Assembly (NCBI GenBank): GCA_963726405.1
Contig: CAVSCF010000016.1
Span: 9,330-73,329 of the forward strand
Origin: JAOUJD01 sp963726405
Lineage (GTDB): Bacteria; Pseudomonadota; Gammaproteobacteria; Burkholderiales; Burkholderiaceae_F
Reading direction: 5' to 3'
Length of the DNA: 64,000 nucleotides
This document shows positions 37,103-46,890 of the stretch, piece by piece (position 1 is the first letter of the stretch; each line of letters opens with the position of its first letter). A program made the translations under genes and the position numbers. Under the pieces are notes generated by a model. That model searched no databases. It saw nothing but the letters and a program-made list of their open reading frames with translations, and was not told the origin of the DNA.

Positions 37103-38479
37103 GTGCCGCGCCGTCACCTGCTGCAACTGGTCTTGATCGTCCTGCTTGGCGCAGCGCTTTCATGCGCGGCCCATGCGCAGCTTCCGCCGCCACGCCTGGC
37201 GAGCGCCGATGAAGCGGCCGCACTCGCATGGCTCAGGAAGTCGGCACGGCCGCTGTCCTCGGAGAGCCCGACCGCCGTCGAACTGAAACCGCTGCTCGTT
37301 CGCCTGGAGGGGGCGCGCATCGTCGGGATCGGCGAAGCGACGCACGGCTCGCACGAAGACGTCGCATTCAAGGTGGCGCTGATCAAGGCAATCGCGAGCG
37401 CCGGTCGCATCAACGCCGTGGCGTTCATCACGGGCTACCAGGCGGGCAAGCGACTCGACGCCTACGTCGCCGGAGGAACAGGCACGGCCGCCGAAGCGCT
37501 GCGCGAATCGGGTCTGTCGCCGGCGTGGATCACCGAGGATCTCGCCGGCCTGCTCGACTGGCTGCGCCAATGGAACGCGGCCCGCAAGGACCGCATCCGG
37601 GTGGTCGGGGTCGACGTGCAGGACGTGCTCCGCGATACGCGCACGGCCCTCGAGCTGCTCGCCGCGGTCGAGCCCGAGGCGGCCGGTCCGCTGCAGGAGC
37701 GATGGAAAGAACACCTGACGCTCGAGCAGCTGCGGCGCCCGTTCCCGCAGGTGGCGCGCACCTGGACGCGTTCGCAGTGGGAATCGTTGTTCGTGGCAGC
37801 GCAGGTCATGGAAGACATCCTCGCGAACCCGACGACCCGCCTGAGCCAGTCGCCCGGCTACTCGGACGCGCGGCACTCGGCGCGCGCGGCACGGCTCGGG
37901 TTGCTCGCCTACGAGGTGCCCGACACCGGCACGTCCTCCGGCGGACCCTCGGCAGATTCCGAACTCGCGCGCGACCTCGCGGTCGGCGAGCAGCTGCTCG
38001 CGATCGTCGGCCCGCCGGCCCGCGCCGTCCTGTGGGCCCACGATGCGCAGATCGCCCGCGGAGTCGCGGGACAGGCGACCGCGTACTCGACCGGGGACCT
38101 GCTGCTCGATCGTCTCGGGTCGGGTTACCGGACCGTCGGTTACGCGTGGCGGCGAGGCGTCTTCCACACGCTTTCGAGCGACGCCACCGGCGATGTCGAG
38201 GTATCCGCCAACTTCACAGCGCACACCGCGACGCTGCCGGCCGATTCCCTCGGCGCATTGCTGGCAAGGACCGGGCAGCCGCGCGCCTGGTTCGATCTGT
38301 CGGCGTTACCGCGGGCGGCGTGGGCGCAGCGATGGCTGGCGCATCCCTACGAGCGCGGCTGGGTCGGTCTGGCGATCGGCGGCGAGCGTGCGCCGCCGAC
38401 GGCGCTGGGCCACGCCTTCGACGTGCTGGTGTTCTTCGACACGATCACGCCATCGCGGCTGCTGCGCGCGACGCCGTGA
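37103..38479 (+). CDS. Erythromycin-esterase-like secreted hydrolase
   Basis: A 458-residue product from GTG 37103 with a signal peptide (MPRRHLLQLVLIVLLGAALSCAAHAQ), chosen because the frame upstream belongs to the FAD gene. The EreA-type motif GEATHGSHED (Glu78, His81) and the later AVLWAHDAQIARG mark the erythromycin esterase superfamily. Secretion distinguishes it from the cytosolic macrolide-inactivating EreA/EreB; the signal peptide and distant sequence argue for another substrate. A role in resistance is unsupported. It is convergent with carbonic anhydrase (4-base gap). Confidence 0.78.
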   Translation: MPRRHLLQLVLIVLLGAALSCAAHAQLPPPRLASADEAAALAWLRKSARPLSSESPTAVELKPLLVRLEGARIVGIGEATHGSHEDVAFKVALIKAIASAGRINAVAFITGYQAGKRLDAYVAGGTGTAAEALRESGLSPAWITEDLAGLLDWLRQWNAARKDRIRVVGVDVQDVLRDTRTALELLAAVEPEAAGPLQERWKEHLTLEQLRRPFPQVARTWTRSQWESLFVAAQVMEDILANPTTRLSQSPGYSDARHSARAARLGLLAYEVPDTGTSSGGPSADSELARDLAVGEQLLAIVGPPARAVLWAHDAQIARGVAGQATAYSTGDLLLDRLGSGYRTVGYAWRRGVFHTLSSDATGDVEVSANFTAHTATLPADSLGALLARTGQPRAWFDLSALPRAAWAQRWLAHPYERGWVGLAIGGERAPPTALGHAFDVLVFFDTITPSRLLRATP

Positions 38480-38483
38480 TTCG

Positions 38484-39122
38484 CTAGTCCGGCCGGAACT
38501 CGGCGAGCTTTTCTTGCGCCGATGGCAGGCCATCCACATCGCCGATGACGCTGTCGAGCAGGCCGGTCGCGATGTCGTAGACCATCCCGTGCAGAATCAA
38601 CCGCCGGCCCTGCTTCCATGCGTCGCGCACCGTGGGGTTCAGCGTCAGCTGATAGATCTGCAGGACGACGTTCAGACGCACCAGGTGCGCCAGACGCGCG
38701 CGATCGTCGGGCAGCGCCTCCATCTGCTTCTGATAGCGCAGGTAGAGCAGGCGCACGTTGGCGAGCCAGTGATCCACGATGCCGTGGCTCGGCTCCGCCA
38801 TGGCGGCGGCCACGCCACCGCAGTTCGTATGACCGGTGACGAGGACGTGCTGCACATCGAGCGCGTCGACCGCGTAGGCCAGCACCGATTGCGCACCGAG
38901 ATCGACGCCGTGCATCTGGTTCGCGATGTTCCGGTACACGAACATTTCGCCCGGATCGGCGCCGGTGATGTTCGTGATCGGCACCCGGCTGTCCGAGCAG
39001 CCGATCAGCAGGACCGACGGCCGCTGTCCGCCTGCGTGACGCACGAAGAACTCCGGGTCGTGCGCCTTCTTGTCGGCGGCCCATCGCCGGTTGAAGGCGA
39101 GCATCCGCTCGATCGTGTCCAT
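38484..39122 (-). CDS. can: Beta-class carbonic anhydrase
   Basis: Interconverts CO2 and bicarbonate in the cytosol. At 212 residues the zinc ligands Cys42, His98 and Cys101 and the catalytic Asp44-Arg46 dyad are all present (GCSDSRVPI; TGHTNCGGV), matching the E. coli Can subclass. The C-terminal region also fits (WKQGRRLILHGMVYDIATG). Stand-alone gene. Confidence 0.93.
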   Translation of the reverse strand: MDTIERMLAFNRRWAADKKAHDPEFFVRHAGGQRPSVLLIGCSDSRVPITNITGADPGEMFVYRNIANQMHGVDLGAQSVLAYAVDALDVQHVLVTGHTNCGGVAAAMAEPSHGIVDHWLANVRLLYLRYQKQMEALPDDRARLAHLVRLNVVLQIYQLTLNPTVRDAWKQGRRLILHGMVYDIATGLLDSVIGDVDGLPSAQEKLAEFRPD

Positions 39123-39198
39123 GGTCCCGCCCGTCCAGTGAGGGTCGTTGCAGGCTACGTTTCACCCATGGCAGGGTCAAGCCCGCGGTGAAGGACTC

Positions 39199-40332
39199 TC
39201 AATCGGCAGGTTCGAGTCGCAGCAGCGATCCGTCGGACGCGTCGCCGAGCAGATAGACGTAGCCGTCAGGCCCCACTCGAACGTCCCGAACGCGCGGCAA
39301 CGTTCCCTTCAGCAGGAACTCGTCGGCGACCACGCGCTCGCCGTCCAGTCGCACGCGAATGAGTGCCTGCCCGCGGAGCGCGCCGATGAGCGCGTCTCCC
39401 CGCCAGCGCGGAAACTTGTCGCCTTGATAGAACGCCATGCCCGAGAGGGCGGGCGACGGAATCCAGTACTTCTGTGGCTGGGCCATGCCCGGCTTCGACG
39501 TGCCTTCCCCGATCTTCGTGCCGATCCCGTAGTTCACGCCGTACGTGATCACCGGCCAACCGTAGTTGACACCTGCCCGCACCAGGTTCAGCTCGTCGCC
39601 GCCCTGCGGCCCGTGCTCGACCGCCCAGAGTTCGCCGGTCACGGGATGCAGCGCCGCGCCCTGGACGTTCCGATGGCCGAAGCTGAAGATCTCCGGCCGT
39701 GCGTTGGGACGATCGAGGAAGGGGTTGCGCGGCGCCGGCCTGCCTTCCTCGGTCAGTCGAAGGATCTTGCCGCGATGGTCAGCGAGATCCTGCGCACTGT
39801 TCTTCTCACCGCGCTCGCCGAGCGTCATGTAGAGCGTCCCGTCCCGATCGAAAACAAGGCGGGATCCGAAGTGGATACTGGCCGTCGATTTGGGCTGCAT
39901 CCGGAACAGCACCTGCACCTGCTCCATCCGGTAGTTGCCCGGGCTGCCGGCGAGCTTGCCGCGCGCGAGCTCCGTTCCGTTCCTGCCGGTGTCGTCCCGC
40001 TGCGCGTACGTCCAGTAGACCCATCCGTTCTTCGCGAAGTCGGGATGCGGCACGACGTCCAGCAGCCCGCCCTGCCCCTGCGCGTCGACGCGCGGCAGGC
40101 CCTCCACCGGCTTCGGTTCGAGTCGTCCGTCCTTCGTCAGCACGCGAAGGCGGCCGGGCCTTTCCGTGACGAGCATGCGGCCGTCGGGGAGGAAGGCAAG
40201 CGACCACGGGTGTTCCAGGCCCGAGGCCACTGTCACGAGCCGAATCCGGTGTTCCTGCGTGGCTACCTGCGCCGTCGCGACGAGCGGCGCGGTCGCGAGC
40301 AGGAGGAGCGCGAGAGCGGAAGCGGGAGTCAC
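39199..40332 (-). CDS. PQQ-dependent soluble sugar dehydrogenase (Asd/YliI type)
   Basis: A 377-residue periplasmic beta-propeller from GTG 40332, giving the signal peptide MTPASALALLLLATAPLVATAQ. Motifs of the family are GLEHPWSLAFLPDGRMLVTERPGRLR, ERGEKNSAQDLADHRGKILRLTEEG, EIFSFGHRNVQGAALHP and GPQGGDELNLV, which include the PQQ-binding His and Arg positions. It oxidises aldose sugars, and cofactor PQQ must come from elsewhere because no pqq genes are here. An earlier start is not available: the upstream frame overlaps the dppF gene. It is the last minus-strand gene after the peptide-transport operon and may share its transcript. Confidence 0.85.
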   Translation of the reverse strand: MTPASALALLLLATAPLVATAQVATQEHRIRLVTVASGLEHPWSLAFLPDGRMLVTERPGRLRVLTKDGRLEPKPVEGLPRVDAQGQGGLLDVVPHPDFAKNGWVYWTYAQRDDTGRNGTELARGKLAGSPGNYRMEQVQVLFRMQPKSTASIHFGSRLVFDRDGTLYMTLGERGEKNSAQDLADHRGKILRLTEEGRPAPRNPFLDRPNARPEIFSFGHRNVQGAALHPVTGELWAVEHGPQGGDELNLVRAGVNYGWPVITYGVNYGIGTKIGEGTSKPGMAQPQKYWIPSPALSGMAFYQGDKFPRWRGDALIGALRGQALIRVRLDGERVVADEFLLKGTLPRVRDVRVGPDGYVYLLGDASDGSLLRLEPAD

Positions 40333-40391
40333 CGGGAAGAACGCAGCAACGACGATGCCGATGGATAAGTGCGCTGAATGAGGAGCGGCGC

Positions 40392-41438
40392 CTAGATGCG
40401 GCCTTCCTCCACGGCATGGCAGGCGGCCTGGCTTTCGCCGCCGGCGTGCCGGTAGACCTTCAACACCGGGGCCTCGCGCCTGCAGCGTTCGTTCGCGTGC
40501 GGACACCGCGGATGGAAGGTGCAGCCGCTGGGAGGGTTGAGCGGGTTGGGCACCTCGCCGCCGACGGGCGTGCGCGCCCGGCCGGTCATGTCGAGGTCCG
40601 GTATGGCGTCGAGCAGCAGCCGCGTGTACGGATGACGCGGCGTCGCGAACAGCGTTCGCCGGGGCGCGAGTTCGACGATGCGGCCGAGGTACATGACGCC
40701 GACCCGGTCGGAGATGTGATGGACCACCGCGAGGTTGTGCGAGATGAACAGGTACGTGAGGCCCATCTCGCGCTGCAGGTCCTTCATCAGGTTGAGCACC
40801 TGCGCCTGCACGGAGACGTCGAGCGCCGACGTGGGCTCGTCGCACACCAGGAACTCGGGCTTGGTGGTCAACGCACGGGCGATCGACAGCCGCTGACGCT
40901 GCCCGCCCGAAAACTGGTGGGGATACTTGTCCTTGTCCGCCGGCGACAGTCGCACCTGCTGCAGCACCTCGTCGACGCGCGCCATCCTCTCGTCGCGATC
41001 GCTCATCAGCCCGTGCGCATTCAGCGGCTCGGCGATGATGTCCACCACGCGCCAGCGCGGGTTCAGGCTCGCGTACGGGTCCTGAAAGATCATCTGCAGC
41101 TTCTGCCGCAGGCTTCGACCGCCCGGCGTGTTCAGTTCCGCGAGGTCATGCCCGAAGAAGCGGGCGCGGCCGGCTGTCGGCGTGTACAGGCCCACCAGCA
41201 ACCGCGCCACCGTCGACTTGCCGCAGCCCGACTCGCCGACGAGCGAAAGCGTTTCTCCGCGCTGGATGTCGAAGGTGACACCGTCGACCGCGTGCAGCAC
41301 CGAGCGGCCCTTGCGCTCGAGCACGCGGTTCAGCCATGGCAATGACACGTCGAAGCTCTTCGACAGGCCCTCGGCCTGCACGATCGCGCTCGACCCCGGC
41401 GAAGCGGGCATCGCGTCGTCCTTGAGCACCGCGCTCAT
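40392..41438 (-). CDS. dppF: Peptide ABC transporter ATP-binding protein, DppF/OppF type
   Basis: A 348-residue ATPase that powers dipeptide or oligopeptide import. It starts at ATG 41438 (MSAVLKDDAMPASP), which overlaps the stop of a short repeat-derived ORF. Walker A is GESGCGKST, the signature is FSGGQRQRLSIARAL and Walker B is FLVCDEPTSALDV. The C-terminal oligopeptide-transport motif carries four cysteines (GCTFHPRCPHANERC with a later AACHAVEEG), typical of the F subunit with its [4Fe-4S] site. Paired with dppD. The transport substrate is set by the binding protein. Confidence 0.92.
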   Translation of the reverse strand: MSAVLKDDAMPASPGSSAIVQAEGLSKSFDVSLPWLNRVLERKGRSVLHAVDGVTFDIQRGETLSLVGESGCGKSTVARLLVGLYTPTAGRARFFGHDLAELNTPGGRSLRQKLQMIFQDPYASLNPRWRVVDIIAEPLNAHGLMSDRDERMARVDEVLQQVRLSPADKDKYPHQFSGGQRQRLSIARALTTKPEFLVCDEPTSALDVSVQAQVLNLMKDLQREMGLTYLFISHNLAVVHHISDRVGVMYLGRIVELAPRRTLFATPRHPYTRLLLDAIPDLDMTGRARTPVGGEVPNPLNPPSGCTFHPRCPHANERCRREAPVLKVYRHAGGESQAACHAVEEGRI

Positions 41439-41559
41439 GGGACGAACCTCCGCGCTGCGCGCTCCGGGGCGAGCGCTTCGGAGCGGCCGTGCGCGCTGAT
41501 GGGACTTACCCTCCGCGCTGCGCGCTCCGGGGTGAGCGCTTCGGAGCGGCCGTGCGCGC

Positions 41560-41563
<4 letters not shown>
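41435..41563 (-). CDS. 42-residue ORF made of two 21-residue repeats between dppD and dppF
   Basis: The ATG at 41563 overlaps the dppD stop (ATGA) and the stop at 41435 overlaps the dppF start (ATGA), so the frame is translationally coupled at both ends. It encodes two near-identical 21-residue units (MSAHGRSEALTPERAARRVSP, then the same with Ile first and A for T, ending FVP). It is created by a tandem DNA repeat. A protein function is not evident; it may only keep ribosomes moving across the junction. Expression is uncertain. Confidence 0.4.
41447..41560 (-). repeat. Two tandem copies of a 63-bp REP-like element
   Basis: A 51-bp core occurs at 41447-41497 and 41510-41560, with one mismatch (C versus T), at a period of 63 bases. 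Each copy contains an inverted repeat, CGCTCCG/CGGAGCG, able to form a hairpin. The period is a multiple of three, and the element lies exactly between two coupled genes. I recall similar sequences as dispersed elements in Burkholderiales, but this was not checked. Confidence 0.85.
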
Positions 41564-42549
<986 letters not shown>

Positions 42550-42553
42550 CCGG

Positions 42554-42970
42554 TCACTTCTTCGGCGCGCCCGACATGAACTTCTTCCGGCACTCGCCGA
42601 TGTCCTCCACGGCCTGCACGACCGGTTCCCAGTTGCCGCTCGCGGCGCGGTTCGGAACGTGCGCGACCACGCGGTAGCGTTTGCACGGCTCGACGTCGAT
42701 CTCCATCGTCTGCAGCTGGCTGTTCGTCGGCACGCCCGCCGAGGCGAAGCTGACCTCGACCGAGCGCTTGCCCGGCGCCACCGGGTCCGGCCTCCGGGTA
42801 TTGCGCGTACTCACGCCGTCGATCCGGTTGATCGAGACCGGCTCCTGCCGCCGGTTCACCGACCGGTCGCCCGGTTCGATCCTCCCGTACGGCTCGTCGA
42901 ACTGGCCCGCCACGGCCGGCTGCGCAAGGACCAGTCCGGCCACCACCAACATCCCGATTCGAAGCATCAT
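42554..42970 (-). CDS. Small periplasmic protein encoded inside the peptide-transport operon
   Basis: A 138-residue protein from ATG 42970 with a clear signal peptide (MMLRIGMLVVAGLVLAQPAVAG). The mature part is beta-rich and carries two cysteines (VEPCKRYRVVAHVPN; DIGECRKKF) that may form a disulfide. I do not recognise the family. Its position between dppC and dppD, inside the transporter operon and 4 bases from dppD, suggests co-expression. Whether it aids transport is unknown. An upstream frame to 43468 is a shadow of dppC. Confidence 0.7.
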   Translation of the reverse strand: MMLRIGMLVVAGLVLAQPAVAGQFDEPYGRIEPGDRSVNRRQEPVSINRIDGVSTRNTRRPDPVAPGKRSVEVSFASAGVPTNSQLQTMEIDVEPCKRYRVVAHVPNRAASGNWEPVVQAVEDIGECRKKFMSGAPKK

Positions 42971-43080
42971 TTCTTCCCCTTTCTGATTGGACACTGCGCG
43001 ACCGGCTCCTTCCGTCAACGAGCCGCCGGCTGGGCGGCCCGTGGCGCGATGCGCGTCGATGTCGCCAGCCGTTCGACTCC

Positions 43081-43992
43081 TCACTGCAGCTTCGGGTTCA
43101 GTGCGTCGCGCAGCCAGTCGCCCAGCAGGTTGACGGACAGCACGAAGAGCACCAGGGCGAGCCCCGGGAAGATTGTGATCCACCACTCCCCGGAAAACAG
43201 GAACTCCTGCCCGATGCGGATCAGGGTTCCGAGCGACGGCGTGGTGGGCGGCACGCCGACGCCGAGAAAGGACAGCGTCGCCTCCGTGAGCACGGCCGTC
43301 GCGATGTGCACCGTGCCCAGCACGAGCACCGGGCCAAGGACGTTCGGCAGCACGTGCCTGCCCATGATCGCCATCGGCGATACACCGATCACCCGCGCGG
43401 CCTGCACGTACTCCTTGTTCTTCTCGACCAGGGTCGAACCGCGCACCGTGCGCGCGTACTGGACCCATCCGGACAGCGCGATCGCGAGGACCAGAACGAG
43501 GTAGGCGACTTCGCTGTGCGATTCGCGCGGCAACGCGGCACGCGCCACGCCGTCGATCAGCAGGGCCACGAGGATCGCCGGGAACGACAGCATGACGTCA
43601 CAGATGCGCATGATGAAGGCGTCAACGCGCCCGCCGACATAGCCGGACAGCAGGCCGAGGCCGACACCCAGGACGATCGACAGCACCACCGACGCCGCGC
43701 CGATCGCGAGCGAGATCCGCATCCCGTAGAGAATCGCCGAGTAGACATCCCGGCCCTGGTCGTCGGTGCCGAGCAGGAACTTCGGCTGGCCGCCTTCCTC
43801 CCACGCCGGGGGCAGCGACGCATCGAGGAGGTTCAGCGTCGCGAGGTCGAACGGATTGTGTGGCGCGACCCACGCCGCAAACACCGCCGAGAAGACCATC
43901 AATATCGCGACCACGGTCGCGCCGATCGCCACAGGCGATTGGCGGAAGCTGTAGGCGACGTCCGAGTCCCAGAAGCGGGCAAGGGCCTGCAT
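43081..43992 (-). CDS. dppC: Peptide ABC transporter permease, DppC/OppC type
   Basis: A 303-residue inner-membrane permease with six predicted helices. The N-terminal domain resembles OppC_N (SPVAIGATVVAILMVFSAVFAAWVA), and the periplasmic segment LLGTDDQGRDVYSAILYG is characteristic. The EAA loop that docks the ATPases reads YVQAARVIGVSPMAIMGRHVLPN. The C-terminus (NLLGDWLRDALNPKLQ) is intact. It pairs with dppB. Confidence 0.93.
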   Translation of the reverse strand: MQALARFWDSDVAYSFRQSPVAIGATVVAILMVFSAVFAAWVAPHNPFDLATLNLLDASLPPAWEEGGQPKFLLGTDDQGRDVYSAILYGMRISLAIGAASVVLSIVLGVGLGLLSGYVGGRVDAFIMRICDVMLSFPAILVALLIDGVARAALPRESHSEVAYLVLVLAIALSGWVQYARTVRGSTLVEKNKEYVQAARVIGVSPMAIMGRHVLPNVLGPVLVLGTVHIATAVLTEATLSFLGVGVPPTTPSLGTLIRIGQEFLFSGEWWITIFPGLALVLFVLSVNLLGDWLRDALNPKLQ

Positions 43993-44074
43993 CGATGGCC
44001 TGCGCGGTGAGTGGTGATTCGTGGATCGGGGCCGGGACCGCGTCGGCGGCCCCGGACCGATCAGCCGGAAGGAG

Positions 44075-45661
44075 TTACTTCAGCACCATCCACTTCACGA
44101 AGATGTCGTTGGAGGGCAGTTGAACCAGGGTCAGGTTCTTCTTCAGGCCCCACGCCAGCGCCTGCTGGTGCAGCGGGATGTGCCCGACGTCGTCCTGATG
44201 CAGCTTCATCGCCTCGCGAATCATGGCGTTGCGCTTGGCCTGATCCGTTTCCGACTGGATCTTCGCCGTCAGCTCGTCGAGCTTGGGATTGCTGTAACTG
44301 CCGAGGTTGAATTGCCCTTGCCCGCCCGCGCCCGGAGTGGCCATCAGCGAGTACAGCGGATCATGCGAATCGACCGTCGATGGCGTCCACCCGAGCAGAT
44401 AGAACGACGTGTTGCGCGACAGGATCTTCGGGAAATAGGTCGCCTTGCTCTCGGCGACCAGGTTCACCTTCACGCCGATGCGCGCGAGCATCGCGGAAAC
44501 CGCCTGGCAGATGGCCGCATCGTTGACATACCGATCGTTCGGGCAGTTCATGCCGACCTCGAAGCCCTGCGGGTACCCGGCTTCGGCCATCAGCTTCTTC
44601 GCCGCCTCGACGTCGTACGGCATCCGCTTGTTCAGGTCGGCGGGGAAGCCCGCGACACCCGGTGCCTCCATCAGCGCGGTCGGCGTGGCGGCACCGCGCA
44701 TCACCGTGGTCTTGATCGCCTCGACGTCGATCGCCTGGTAGAAGGCCTGCCGCACCCGCTTGTCCTTGAACGGGTTCTTGCCCTTGACGCTGGAGAACTG
44801 CAGTTCGTCGCGCTTCTGGTCCATGCCGAGGAAGATCGTGCGCAGTTCCGGGCCCTGCATCACGGTGGCCGAAGCCGACGAATTGATCCGGGCGACGTCC
44901 TGCACCGGCACCGGCTCCATCATGTCGATCTCGCCGGACATCAGCGCGGCCACGCGTGTCGACGCGTTGCCGATGGGCGTGAAGACGACTTCGTCGATGT
45001 TGGTCTCGAGCTTGTCCCAGTACGCCGTGTTGAGGACCAGCACGGTGCGGTTGCCCGGGTCGCGCGACTTGACGCGGAACGGGCCGGTGCCGTTCGCCTT
45101 GAACGAGGCGGCGTTCTCGATGCCCTTGCGCTTGTCGACCGGCCGCTCGGCCTTGTTATCGATGCACCACTTCTTGGGCATGATCATCCAGCGCACGAAC
45201 ACGTTCGGCAGGATCGGGTTCGGTGCGTCGGTCACGAAGTCGACGGTGTGATCGTCGATCTTGCGGACCTCCTTGACGGAGCCGACGTACGCCTTCATGT
45301 CGGAGCCGTCGGCCTTCGCGCGTTCATAGGAGAAGATCACGTCGTCCGCCGTGAAGGGCGACCCGTCGTGGAACTTGACGTTCTTGCGCAGATTGAAGCG
45401 CCACACGGTGGGAGCGGTCTGCTTCCATTCCGTGGCGAGCAACGGAACGATCTTCAGGTCCTTCCCGTATCCGAGCAGGCCCTCGTAGACGTTGCTGAGG
45501 AAGGTGAGTTGCAGCGTTTCATTCAGGGAGTGCGGATCGAGCGACAGCGGATCGCCCTGGTTGGCCATCCGCAATGTCTTGGCCTGGGCGGGCGCCAGGC
45601 CGATCAGCAGAGCCGCCGCCAGCCCCAGCGCGACTCGGGCGGTTCGGATTCCAAGGATCAT
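44075..45661 (-). CDS. Peptide ABC transporter substrate-binding protein (family 5)
   Basis: A 528-residue periplasmic binding protein. The signal peptide (MILGIRTARVALGLAAALLIGLAPAQA) is followed by KTLRMANQGDPLSLDPHSLNE and FNLRKNVKFHDGSPFTADDV, the SBP family 5 signature region, and a long lobe II with NPFKDKRVRQAFYQAIDVEAI. The ATG overlaps the stop of the upstream amidohydrolase (ATGA). It determines ligand selectivity, probably peptides or an acyl-amino compound given the coupled amidohydrolase. A paralogue of the same length lies at 49.2-50.8 kb. Confidence 0.93.
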   Translation of the reverse strand: MILGIRTARVALGLAAALLIGLAPAQAKTLRMANQGDPLSLDPHSLNETLQLTFLSNVYEGLLGYGKDLKIVPLLATEWKQTAPTVWRFNLRKNVKFHDGSPFTADDVIFSYERAKADGSDMKAYVGSVKEVRKIDDHTVDFVTDAPNPILPNVFVRWMIMPKKWCIDNKAERPVDKRKGIENAASFKANGTGPFRVKSRDPGNRTVLVLNTAYWDKLETNIDEVVFTPIGNASTRVAALMSGEIDMMEPVPVQDVARINSSASATVMQGPELRTIFLGMDQKRDELQFSSVKGKNPFKDKRVRQAFYQAIDVEAIKTTVMRGAATPTALMEAPGVAGFPADLNKRMPYDVEAAKKLMAEAGYPQGFEVGMNCPNDRYVNDAAICQAVSAMLARIGVKVNLVAESKATYFPKILSRNTSFYLLGWTPSTVDSHDPLYSLMATPGAGGQGQFNLGSYSNPKLDELTAKIQSETDQAKRNAMIREAMKLHQDDVGHIPLHQQALAWGLKKNLTLVQLPSNDIFVKWMVLK

Positions 45662-46890
45662 GGTCGTTTCTCCTGTGAGAGGGTCTGGAGCGGCAGTCGG
45701 TGCTCGACCAGCGCCGCAAAGTACGCGGCGCCGAGCGGGATCACGGCGTCGTTGAAATCATATCGGCTGTTGTGCAGGAAGCAGTTCGAGGGACCGCCGC
45801 CCTGCCCCAGGCGAACGTAGCAGCCGGGTTTCTCCTGCAGCATGAACGCGAAGTCTTCCGCACCCATGCTCGGCGGCAGGTCGCGAATCACGTTGTCCTG
45901 GCCTACCAGCTTCACGGCGACGTCGCCGGCGAAGCGGGCCTGCGCCGCGTGATTGATCGTCGCCGGATAGATGCGTTCGTACGTCGTCTTGCCCTCGGCG
46001 CCGAACGCGCGCGCGGTGGATTCCACCAGCTCCGACAGGCGCTGCTCGATGAGTTCCTGTACGTCGGCCTTGAAGGTGCGCACGGTACCGGTCAGCTTGG
46101 CCTCCCGCGGGACGACGGAAAAGGCCGCGAGGTTGCCGGCGTGTATGGCGCACAGGCTGAGCACGGCGCTGTCGATGGGCGCCACGTTGCGCGCCACGAT
46201 CGACTGCGCGGCGGTGACGATGTGCGCGGCCGCCAGCACCGGGTCGAAGAGCAGGTGCGGATGGGCGCCGTGCCCCCCCTTTCCGCATACGCTGATTTCC
46301 ACCCGGTCCGCGGCCGCCATCATCGGTCCGCTGTTCAGTCCGATCTTTCCGGCGGGCAGGCCCGGCCAGTTGTGCAGGGCGTAAACCTCGTCCGCCGGGA
46401 AGCGAACGAACAACCCGTCGTCGATCATCGCCTTGGCGCCGGCGAAACCTTCCTCGCCCGGCTGGAAGATCAGGTAGGCGGTGCCGTCGAAGTCGCGGGT
46501 CTCCGCCAGGTACCGGGCCGCGCCGAGCAGGATCGTGACGTGGCCGTCGTGGCCGCACCCGTGCATCAGTTCCGGTTTCGTCGATCGGTGCGCGAACTCG
46601 TTCTCCTCGACCATCGGCAGCGCATCCATGTCGGCGCGCAGGGCGATCGAGCGCGCGGTCCGCTGCCCCTTGCCACGGATGACGCCCACCACACCGGTCC
46701 GGCCGATCCCCGTGTGCACTTCGATGCCGAATCCCTTCAGCCGCTCGGCCACCAGCGCCGCGGTGCGGTGCTCCTCGAAGCCGATCTCCGGATTGGCGTG
46801 AAGGTCGCGCCGGAACTCGGTCAGCCCTTCGTGATGCGGCAGGATCGCCGCCAGCGGGCCGCGCAGTGACGCGCCGAGGTAGGTGCCCAT
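45658..46890 (-). CDS. M20-family amidohydrolase of the peptide-transport operon
   Basis: A 410-residue metalloenzyme from ATG 46890 (MGTYLGASLRGPLAA), which overlaps the dppB stop by one base. Motifs are RRDLHANPEIGFEE, ALRADMDALPMVEEN, HGCGHDGHVTILLGAARYL (metal ligands), FQPGEEGFAGAKAMIDDG (catalytic Glu) and GPSNCFLHNSRYDFNDAVIP. It is overlapped on both sides by transporter genes, so imported substrate is probably hydrolysed by it directly: an N-acyl amino acid or peptide. It is paralogous to the gene at 23.5 kb. Confidence 0.88.
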   Translation of the reverse strand: MGTYLGASLRGPLAAILPHHEGLTEFRRDLHANPEIGFEEHRTAALVAERLKGFGIEVHTGIGRTGVVGVIRGKGQRTARSIALRADMDALPMVEENEFAHRSTKPELMHGCGHDGHVTILLGAARYLAETRDFDGTAYLIFQPGEEGFAGAKAMIDDGLFVRFPADEVYALHNWPGLPAGKIGLNSGPMMAAADRVEISVCGKGGHGAHPHLLFDPVLAAAHIVTAAQSIVARNVAPIDSAVLSLCAIHAGNLAAFSVVPREAKLTGTVRTFKADVQELIEQRLSELVESTARAFGAEGKTTYERIYPATINHAAQARFAGDVAVKLVGQDNVIRDLPPSMGAEDFAFMLQEKPGCYVRLGQGGGPSNCFLHNSRYDFNDAVIPLGAAYFAALVEHRLPLQTLSQEKRP

